From Merdimonas sp963929015 (GTDB lineage Bacteria > Bacillota > Clostridia > Lachnospirales > Lachnospiraceae): a DNA stretch of 64,000 bases. The position numbers and the translations under genes are program-made. The stretch covers positions 186,001 through 250,000 of the forward strand of contig NZ_CAWVHE010000003.1 in the NCBI RefSeq assembly GCF_963929015.1, in the 5' to 3' direction. The notes beneath the pieces were generated by a model that was not told the DNA's origin, searched no databases, and worked only from the letters and a program-made list of their open reading frames with translations. This document shows, piece after piece, positions 58,105 through 64,000 of the stretch (positions are counted from its first letter, which is position 1; each line of letters opens with the position of its first letter).

Positions 58105-58962
58105 TCAATAGGTACCAAGTTCTTCAATAAAGCGGTCGATTTTTTTGAGACGCTTTTCAATTCCCCGGACTTTATGGCTGATCGTGTCAAGAAGAGCTTC
58201 TGACACAAACTGCGGAGCGACCATAGAGTTGAAAAAATTGTTGCTGTTTACAGGAGCGGTTAAAAGAACAGAAGCATATTCTGCCAGAAGAGCGCTTGGC
58301 TTGTCCGTGATCACTACAATCTTTGCACCGGCTTCTCTTGCCATTTTTGCTGCGAGTTTATCCAGAGACGAGTATCTGGGAAAGCTGAACACGATCAGAC
58401 AGTCATCTTTGGATATATTGCAGATATGATCGATAGGACTTATGGGGGTGGCGTTTGTCATTTCCACATTAGGTACCATATGCTTGAGATACAGCAGGAA
58501 ATAATCTCCCAGACAGGAGTTCCCGCGAGAGCAGACAATATATTTGTGCCTGCTGGAAATAATGGCGTCTGCCGCTTCTTCAAAGGTCTGGATCGTATTG
58601 TTGACAAAGATGGATTCCAGATTTTTTGCAGAATTTTTCAGATGGCGCTTCAGGTATTCGGCGCTGTCATCTAGTTTTGCCCGTTTGGCAATGCGCTGGG
58701 AGGGCACGGTAATACTGCTGGAAATGCTTAACACCTTATCCTGATAGTCTCTTCTTAATGATTTCTGGAAATCCATAAATCCGTTATAGCCAAGAGAACG
58801 GCTGAAACGGATCACAGAGGATTCGCTGACGCCAAGTTTCAGGGCAATCTCGGTAGAGGTCATAAAGCAGGCGTCTGCGGAATTGTCTAATATGAACTTT
58901 GCGATCATTTTCTGGGTTTTTGTAAGGTTGGCGTTGCGGATCGTTTCTCTTAGTTCTTTCAT
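58105..58962 (-). CDS. MurR/RpiR-family transcriptional regulator
   Basis: A 285-aa regulator. The N-terminal HTH_6 (residues 1-77) has FILDNSADACFMTSTEIALKLGVSESSVIRFSRSLGYNGFMDFQ. The C-terminal SIS sugar-phosphate-binding domain (about 110-260) has YIVCSRGNSCLGDYFLLYLKH, SFPRYSSLDKLAAKMAREAGAKIVVITD. It probably senses a phosphorylated sugar and may control the downstream GH36 gene or the divergent alanine dehydrogenase gene. A small palindrome (AATTGT-AAAA-ACAATT) occurs in the divergent gap near 59034. The link is by position only. Confidence 0.92.
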   Translation of the reverse strand: MKELRETIRNANLTKTQKMIAKFILDNSADACFMTSTEIALKLGVSESSVIRFSRSLGYNGFMDFQKSLRRDYQDKVLSISSSITVPSQRIAKRAKLDDSAEYLKRHLKNSAKNLESIFVNNTIQTFEEAADAIISSRHKYIVCSRGNSCLGDYFLLYLKHMVPNVEMTNATPISPIDHICNISKDDCLIVFSFPRYSSLDKLAAKMAREAGAKIVVITDKPSALLAEYASVLLTAPVNSNNFFNSMVAPQFVSEALLDTISHKVRGIEKRLKKIDRFIEELGTY

Positions 58963-59234
58963 AAAATAAGCACCTGCCCTCTGGAAATCCTTCTATCTCA
59001 ATTTAAGCATGAAATAAATAAATATGCAAGTAAATTGTAAAAACAATTAAGAAATTTGCAATACAATAAAAAGTTTTGTGAAAAAAATAACTTTTATTGA
59101 ATAATATACACTGGTGTGCTAGTATAATTTTAGAGACAAATGAATAATATTCTTCAAAACCGGACTGGAAATGAAAAATATTGTTCAGAACAACGAACGT
59201 GTGAAAAAGAAAAGAGAAACAGGAGGGAATCAAA

Positions 59235-60353
59235 TTGAAAGTAGGATGTGTAAAAGAAATCAAAAACAATGAGTTCCGTGTAGGTATGACACCTGACAAT
59301 GTGAAGGTATATGCCGGAGCAGGACATGAGGTTTATATCGAAAAGGGCGCGGGACTCGGCTCCGGATTTACTGATGCTGAGTATGAAGCTGCCGGAGCAA
59401 AGATGATCGATACGGCAAAAGAAGTATGGGATACCGTTGAGATGATGATCAAGGTAAAAGAGCCTCTGCCGGAAGAGTATCCGTTGTTCCATGAAGGACT
59501 GATCCTTTATACTTATCTTCACCTGGCTGCAGACAAACCGCAGACAGACGCTCTTTTGAACGGTAAAGTAAAAGGCGTTGCCTATGAAACACTTTTTGAT
59601 CCCAGACAGGGCGGACTGCCGCTGCTTGCTCCTATGAGCCAGATCGCAGGACGCTTAAGTATCCAGGAAGGCGCAAAGTACCTGGAGAAGAGATTCGGAG
59701 GCGAAGGTGTTCTGTTGGCAGGCGTTCCCGGAACCCCGAAGGCAAACATCGTAATCCTTGGCGGCGGTAATGTAGGAACCAATGCCTGCAAGATCGCGGT
59801 CGGCATGGGCGCAAATGTAACAATCCTGGATATCAGCCTTCCGAGACTGGCTTATCTGGATGACCTGTTCGGCGCACGTGTACAGACACTGGTTTCCAAT
59901 GACGCGAACATTGAGAAATCTGTAAAAGAAGCAGACCTGGTAATCGGTTCCGTACTGATCCCCGGAAAAGCTGCTCCGAAGATCTTCAAGAAGAAATATC
60001 TCAAAGAGATGAAGCCGGGCGCTGTATTTGTAGACGTTGCGGTTGACCAGGGCGGATGTGGCGAGACCACAAGAGTTACCTATCATGATGATCCGATCTT
60101 TATTGAGGACGGTGTTGTTCATTACTGCGTAGGAAATATGCCTGGAGCAGTTCCGAGAACATCCACCATCGCGCTGACAAACGCTACCGTATATTACGGA
60201 CTGCAGATTGCCAACAAGGGTCTGGAGCAGGCATGCAAGGACAACGAAGTGATCTACTCCGCGATCAACACCTATGACGGCAAACTGACCTGCAAGAACG
60301 TAGCAGACAGCTTTGACTGCTATGAATATGTAGATATTAAGACACTTTGCTAA
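59235..60353 (+). CDS. ald: Alanine dehydrogenase
   Basis: A 372-aa NAD-dependent enzyme that interconverts L-alanine and pyruvate plus ammonia. N-terminal VGCVKEIKNNEFRVGMTPDNV, substrate Lys in MMIKVKEPLPEEY, catalytic His region LHLAADKPQTDALL, Rossmann VILGGGNVGTNACKIAVGMGANVTILD, and DVAVDQGGCGETTR are all present. The start is TTG 59235, 7 nt after AGGAGGG, which gives the standard N-terminus. It is transcribed alone, divergent from rpiR, with a perfect terminator. Codon use is strongly biased, as in highly expressed genes. Confidence 0.97.
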   Translation: MKVGCVKEIKNNEFRVGMTPDNVKVYAGAGHEVYIEKGAGLGSGFTDAEYEAAGAKMIDTAKEVWDTVEMMIKVKEPLPEEYPLFHEGLILYTYLHLAADKPQTDALLNGKVKGVAYETLFDPRQGGLPLLAPMSQIAGRLSIQEGAKYLEKRFGGEGVLLAGVPGTPKANIVILGGGNVGTNACKIAVGMGANVTILDISLPRLAYLDDLFGARVQTLVSNDANIEKSVKEADLVIGSVLIPGKAAPKIFKKKYLKEMKPGAVFVDVAVDQGGCGETTRVTYHDDPIFIEDGVVHYCVGNMPGAVPRTSTIALTNATVYYGLQIANKGLEQACKDNEVIYSAINTYDGKLTCKNVADSFDCYEYVDIKTLC

Positions 60354-60395
60354 TTACAATAAAGACATTTCCAAACTTAATTCCTTCAAGTTGCG

Positions 60396-60431
60396 AAAAG
60401 GAGCTTACAATTTCGGTTGTAAGCTCCTTTT
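60396..60431 (+). terminator. ald terminator
   Basis: AAAAGGAGCTTACAA pairs perfectly with TTGTAAGCTCCTTTT (15 bp, loop TTTCGG). The second arm doubles as the -35 region of the next promoter. Confidence 0.92.
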
Positions 60432-60458
60432 GAATGTGTTATACTATCGATATAACAC
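60417..60458 (+). promoter_or_regulatory. GntR-clpC promoter with palindromic operator
   Basis: TTGTAA (60417-60422), 17 bp, TATACT (60440-60445). The inverted repeat GTGTTATA (60436-60443), 7 nt, TATAACAC (60451-60458) covers the -10 box and resembles operators of short (YtrA-type) GntR repressors, so autoregulation is likely. Confidence 0.75.
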
Positions 60459-60493
60459 GCGGTACAGCGAATATACAAAAGCAGGTGGAATAC

Positions 60494-60868
60494 ATGTTGA
60501 TAGAAATTGATTTCAATAGTGATGAGGCTCTCTATGTACAGCTGCAGAATCAGATCATCCTGGGAATCGCGACGGATATGATCAAAGAAGGGGATGCGCT
60601 GCCGTCGGTGCGACAGCTGGCGGATACGGTAGGGATCAATATGCACACAGTGAATAAAGCATATACCATATTAAAGCAGGAGGGCTTCATTCGTCTGGAC
60701 CGGCGCAGAGGGGCGGTGATCGCCCTGGATGTGGATAAAGCCCAGGCGCTTCTGAAAATGCGGGAAAATTTAAGGATCCTGCTGGCCAGAGGGTGCTGTA
60801 AAAACATTTCCAGAGAGGAAGTGCACGCTCTGGTGGATGATATATTTGACGAGTATGGAAAGGAATAA
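60494..60868 (+). CDS. GntR-family regulator, YtrA-type
   Basis: A 124-aa repressor with an N-terminal winged helix (EALYVQLQNQIILGIATDMIKEGDALPSVRQLADTVGINMHTVNKAYTILKQEGFIRLDRRRGAV) and a short helical C-terminal region (about 45 residues) typical of the YtrA subfamily. The start is ATG 60494 after CAGGTGGAATAC; the frame is open upstream without a ribosome binding site. It precedes clpC by 8 bp. YtrA regulators usually control ABC transporters, so pairing with clpC in the place of ctsR is of interest. Confidence 0.9.
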   Translation: MLIEIDFNSDEALYVQLQNQIILGIATDMIKEGDALPSVRQLADTVGINMHTVNKAYTILKQEGFIRLDRRRGAVIALDVDKAQALLKMRENLRILLARGCCKNISREEVHALVDDIFDEYGKE

Positions 60869-60876
60869 CAGATGTC

Positions 60877-63321
60877 ATGAATTATACAAGACAGGCAGAG
60901 CAAGTATTGAAAATAGCTGAAAAAACTGCAAAGGACATGAAGCATCCCTACATAGGGACAGAGCATCTTCTCCTGGGATTAAGAGAAGTTTATACAGGAG
61001 TGGCAGGACAGATTCTGGACGCCAATCGTGCGGACAGGGAGCGGATCCTGACTGTTATGGAAGAGCTTGTCTCTCCGGTGGATCATAAAAATATTCCTGG
61101 GGATCCAAAGATCAGCCCCAGGCTTGCTTACATTCTGGAGGAAAGTAAGGCGGAGGCCCGCCGGTTCCACGAAGACGAGATCGGGACAGAGCATCTCCTG
61201 CTGGCGCTTCTTAGAGATGTGGACTGTGTCGCCTGCAGGATTCTGCTGACGCTGAATGTCAATATGCAGAAAGTGTATCAGGAAATCCTGGAGGTGCTGG
61301 GCGTAGATCCAAAGGAATATCAGGATGAACTGGCCCAGGAGGCTGGAGGCGCCAAAGGCACAGTGCTGGAGCAGTTCGGTACGGACCTGACGGCACAGGC
61401 GGCGGAGGGAAAACTGGATCCGGTCATTGGAAGAAAAGAAGAGATCGGACGGCTGATGCAGGTCTTAAGCCGCAGAACCAAGAATAACCCCTGTCTGGTG
61501 GGGGAGCCGGGCGTCGGAAAGACGGCGGTGATCGAAGGACTTGCCCAGCAGATCGCGGCGGGAGTAGTTCCGGACAGCATGAAAGAAAAAAGAATCCTGA
61601 CCATGGATCTGGCGGCGATGATCGCAGGATCCAAATACAGAGGTGAATTTGAGGAACGGATGAAGCGTCTGATCCAGGAAGTAAAAACAGCGGGAAATGT
61701 GATCCTTTTTCTGGATGAGGTGCACACGATCATCGGCGCAGGCGGAGCGGAGGGGGCCATGGATGCGTCCAATATCCTGAAACCGTCTCTTGCCCGGGGC
61801 GAGCTGCAGCTGATCGGCGCGACTACCATCACGGAGTATCGGAAATACATCGAAAAGGACGCGGCCCTGGAACGCCGGTTTCAGCCCATTACAGTGGAAG
61901 AACCCACGCAGGAGCAGTGCCTTGAGATTCTGGAAGGGCTTGCGCCCCGCTATGAGGCGCATCATCATGTGGAGCTTAAGAAAGACGCCCTTGTGGCAGC
62001 AGTAAAACTATCGGCCCGCTATATCAGCGACCGTTTCCTGCCGGATAAGGCTATTGATGTGGTGGACGAGGCGTGTTCCAGAGTAAGCCTTGGCGGGTTC
62101 CGGGTGCCGGAGCAGATTTTTGCCCTGGAAAAAACGGCGCAGGATCTGTCGGTACAGCTGGAGGAAGCGTTGGTGCGAGGCGATATTGCCGAGGCGTCTC
62201 TTGTCCGCAAAGAAAAAGAAGAGGCACTTAAGAAACTTGGCCGGCAAAAAGAGCGGTTCCAGAAGAAAAGCAGAGAAAAACAGCTGTCCGTGTCAGAGCA
62301 GGATATTGCAGAAGTGGTGTCGCAGTGGACAAAGATTCCGGTCCAGAAGCTGGCGGAGTCTGAAAGCGCGCGCCTGAACCGGCTGGAACAGACGCTTCAT
62401 AAGCGGGTGATCGGTCAGGAGGAGGCGGTATCTGCCGTGGCGCGTTCTATCAAACGGGGAAGAGTCGGGCTGAAAGACCCGAAGCGCCCGATCGGCTCCT
62501 TCCTGTTTCTTGGTCCCACCGGCGTGGGAAAAACAGAACTTTCCAAAGCGCTGGCGGAAGCGTTGTTTGGAACAGAAGATTCACTGATCCGGGTAGACAT
62601 GTCAGAGTATATGGAGAAACACAGCGTGTCAAAAATGATCGGATCTCCTCCGGGTTATGTGGGACATGAGGAAGGCGGACAGCTCAGCGAACAGGTGAGA
62701 AGGCATCCCTACTCTGTCATTCTGTTTGATGAGATTGAGAAAGCACATCCGGATGTGTTTAACATTCTCCTGCAGGTGCTGGATGACGGACACATCACTG
62801 ATTCGCAGGGCAGGAAAGTGGATTTTTGCAATACCGTGATTATTATGACTTCCAATGCCGGGGCGCAGTCTATCATTGATCCCAAGAAGCTTGGGTTTAA
62901 TGCCAGGGAAGACGCAGCCGGAGATTATAAGCGGATGAAGAGTAATGTGATGAATGAGATCAAACTCATTTTCCGGCCGGAATTTCTGAACCGGATCGAT
63001 GAGATCCTGGTGTTCCATCCGTTAAGCCAGGAACAGATGAAAAAGATCGTGGGACTGATGTGCACCGACCTGATCCGCAGGGCAAAAGAGCAGCTGGGAA
63101 TCCGTCTGACGATCCGGGATTCCGTGAAAAAACATATCGTGGAGACCGGGACAGACCGCAAATACGGAGCACGTCCTCTGCGCCGGGCTGTACAGAATCA
63201 GCTGGAAGATCAGCTGGCAGAGGCTCTTTTGAAAGGAGAGATTGCAAGAGGCATGGAAGTTGTGGCGGGCATGTCTAAAAAAGAAATAAAATTTATTCCA
63301 AAAGCTACAAAAGAATCCTGA
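60877..63321 (+). CDS. clpC: ATP-dependent Clp protease ATP-binding subunit ClpC
   Basis: An 814-aa Hsp100 unfoldase. The double Clp-N repeat domain covers about residues 1-140 (HPYIGTEHLLLGLRE; DEIGTEHLLLALLRD). AAA-1 has GEPGVGKTAVIEGLAQ and FLDEVHTIIGAGGA, followed by a middle domain of about 60 residues (LEEALVRGDIAEASLVRKEK, UVR-like). AAA-2 has GPTGVGKTELSKALA, VILFDEIEKAHPDVFN and sensor NRIDEIL. It feeds ClpP. The ctsR-mcsA-mcsB genes usually found with clpC are absent; instead a GntR regulator precedes it. The start ATG has AAGGA 12 nt upstream, somewhat distant. Confidence 0.95.
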   Translation: MNYTRQAEQVLKIAEKTAKDMKHPYIGTEHLLLGLREVYTGVAGQILDANRADRERILTVMEELVSPVDHKNIPGDPKISPRLAYILEESKAEARRFHEDEIGTEHLLLALLRDVDCVACRILLTLNVNMQKVYQEILEVLGVDPKEYQDELAQEAGGAKGTVLEQFGTDLTAQAAEGKLDPVIGRKEEIGRLMQVLSRRTKNNPCLVGEPGVGKTAVIEGLAQQIAAGVVPDSMKEKRILTMDLAAMIAGSKYRGEFEERMKRLIQEVKTAGNVILFLDEVHTIIGAGGAEGAMDASNILKPSLARGELQLIGATTITEYRKYIEKDAALERRFQPITVEEPTQEQCLEILEGLAPRYEAHHHVELKKDALVAAVKLSARYISDRFLPDKAIDVVDEACSRVSLGGFRVPEQIFALEKTAQDLSVQLEEALVRGDIAEASLVRKEKEEALKKLGRQKERFQKKSREKQLSVSEQDIAEVVSQWTKIPVQKLAESESARLNRLEQTLHKRVIGQEEAVSAVARSIKRGRVGLKDPKRPIGSFLFLGPTGVGKTELSKALAEALFGTEDSLIRVDMSEYMEKHSVSKMIGSPPGYVGHEEGGQLSEQVRRHPYSVILFDEIEKAHPDVFNILLQVLDDGHITDSQGRKVDFCNTVIIMTSNAGAQSIIDPKKLGFNAREDAAGDYKRMKSNVMNEIKLIFRPEFLNRIDEILVFHPLSQEQMKKIVGLMCTDLIRRAKEQLGIRLTIRDSVKKHIVETGTDRKYGARPLRRAVQNQLEDQLAEALLKGEIARGMEVVAGMSKKEIKFIPKATKES

Positions 63322-63372
63322 TTTGAGATATAATGGGGATACAAATGAAGAACTTAAGGGAGGACAATACGC

Positions 63373-63786
63373 ATGACAGCAGTGAAAGAGCTTTTAAGAG
63401 CTGAGGAGGACGGAACACTTAGCTTTGGAGATTATACGCTGGAGAGCAAGACAAAACTGGAAGGCTTTGAACATAAAGGGGATATTTACAAAGTCAAGAC
63501 ATTTGCAGAAATCACAAAATTAGAACGCAATGGTATGTTTGTGTATGAATCTGTGCCGGGAACGGCGGTGGATCATTTCTGCGCCACCGAAGAAGAAATC
63601 TGTTTTCAGGTGTGCGGACCGAAGGATGCACAGTTTACGCTGGAAATGGAGGCGGACACTGTGTACGAAGTGTATATGGACGGCGTCAGCGCAGGAGAGA
63701 TGAAGACGAACTTAAGCGGAAAGTTAAGCGTAAGCGTAGAGCTTGGAAAGGACGCTCCGGTATCTGTCAAGATTATAAAAAAATAG
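63373..63786 (+). CDS. Hypothetical protein between clpC and radA
   Basis: A 137-aa soluble protein, beta-rich, starting MTAVKELLRAEEDGTLSFGDYTL with GGGAGGA as ribosome binding site. A repeated pattern of Lys/Glu strands (KGDIYKVKTFAEITKLERNG; FTLEMEADTVYEVYMDGVSA) and a C-terminal SVKIIKK are seen. Similar Lachnospiraceae proteins carry misleading names such as endosialidase; nothing here shows a catalytic site. Terminated by a hairpin before radA. Function unknown. Confidence 0.75.
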   Translation: MTAVKELLRAEEDGTLSFGDYTLESKTKLEGFEHKGDIYKVKTFAEITKLERNGMFVYESVPGTAVDHFCATEEEICFQVCGPKDAQFTLEMEADTVYEVYMDGVSAGEMKTNLSGKLSVSVELGKDAPVSVKIIKK

Positions 63787-63829
63787 TTCAGGACGCCGTC
63801 AAAACGGATCAATTGCATAAAAAAGACAG

Positions 63830-63860
63830 CAGGCAGCCTGTATCAGGCTGCCTGTTTGCT
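63830..63860 (+). terminator. Terminator upstream of radA
   Basis: CAGGCAGCCTG (63830-63840), loop TAT, CAGGCTGCCTG (63844-63854), followed by TTTGCTT. Perfect 11-bp stem with a short T-run. Confidence 0.75.
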
Positions 63861-63876
63861 TGGAAGGAGACTGATT

Positions 63877-64000
63877 ATGGCAAAAGGGAAAAAAACAGTA
63901 TTTTTCTGTCAGAACTGCGGACATGAAGAAAGTAAATGGCTGGGACAGTGCCCGGCCTGCAGAGAGTGGAATACTTTTGTGGAAGAAAAGGTAACGACAG
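63877..64000 (+). CDS. radA: DNA repair protein RadA, N-terminus (partial)
   Basis: The window ends after 41 codons. MAKGKKTVFFCQNCGHEESK, then WLGQCPACREWNTFVEEK: the C-x2-C...C-x2-C zinc finger and W-x-G-x-CP-x-C-x-x-WN are diagnostic of RadA/Sms, a RecA-like ATPase helping branch migration in recombination. The ribosome binding site is GGAAGGAG. The RecA core lies beyond the window. clpC-radA adjacency is common in Firmicutes. Confidence 0.93.
   Translation, partial: MAKGKKTVFFCQNCGHEESKWLGQCPACREWNTFVEEKVTT

Noticed and set aside
59154..59522. Extra minus-strand gene in the rpiR-ald divergent gap
   Set aside because: The frame runs antisense into ald and has no ribosome binding site. 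The gap holds promoters only.

Overview
The window looks like a chromosomal segment of a spore-forming gut Lachnospiraceae (Bacillota, Clostridia). Supporting signs are the moderately AT-rich 5' regions with consensus sigma-A promoters and AGGAGG ribosome binding sites, AddAB instead of RecBCD, a PyrK/PyrD-type dihydroorotate dehydrogenase, an alpha/beta-type small acid-soluble spore protein, ftsEX next to a coiled-coil M23 hydrolase, and several families typical of this group (DUF6142-like, PadR/HAAS modules, Rpn nucleases). Genus cannot be fixed from the sequence alone. Almost all of the window is ordinary housekeeping DNA. No phage, plasmid, complete IS, CRISPR or tRNA gene was seen.

Layout. 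0-4 kb: a trans-translation and stress block with the 3' end of rnr, smpB, two convergent small heat-shock genes under a CIRCE-like operator, an AI-2E family permease, and the tmRNA gene ssrA. 4-11.5 kb: a sortase-assembled pilus locus, made of a divergent XRE regulator, a lid-less sortase, a YPKN/LPQTG backbone pilin, a class C sortase with a DPF lid, and a VWA-containing tip adhesin that is split by a frameshift. 11.56-12.24 kb: five near-identical 133-134 bp tandem units, each a string of five perfect hairpins carrying an extended -10 box. The last partial copy supplies the apparent promoter of a two-component system. 14.4-22.3 kb: hisH-hisF, ung, a P1B-type metal ATPase, a TPR lipoprotein, hflX, an AraC regulator and a dapF-like gene lacking one catalytic Cys.

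22.5-37.7 kb: addB-addA, a PadR/HAAS/DUF4097 operon with a palindromic operator on its promoter, an SASP gene with a sigma-G-like promoter, a divergent WecG/TagA-like protein, a CdaR-type regulator, then ftsE-ftsX-M23-ctpA. 37.7-44 kb: pyrC-pyrF-pyrK-pyrD, followed with only 2 nt spacing by a DUF1538 membrane protein and a tandem PII-like protein. 44-51 kb: acetyltransferases, a PH-like/degenerate-GTPase protein, pyrE, small membrane proteins, VanZ, and an M29 aminopeptidase with a long N-terminal extension. 51-54.5 kb: purE-purM-purN-purD. 54.7-64 kb: an Rpn nuclease, GH36 alpha-galactosidase, RpiR regulator, alanine dehydrogenase, GntR regulator-clpC, a hypothetical gene, and the 5' end of radA.

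The most unusual items are the promoter-bearing hairpin array in front of the two-component system, the DUF1538 + double PII-like pair coupled to the pyrimidine operon, a two-copy interspersed intergenic element (hairpin plus two 22-bp repeats) at 21.3 kb and 40.0 kb, the frameshifted pilus tip gene, and the Cys-to-Ser change in the DapF-like protein. All family assignments come from reading the translations. No database search was possible.
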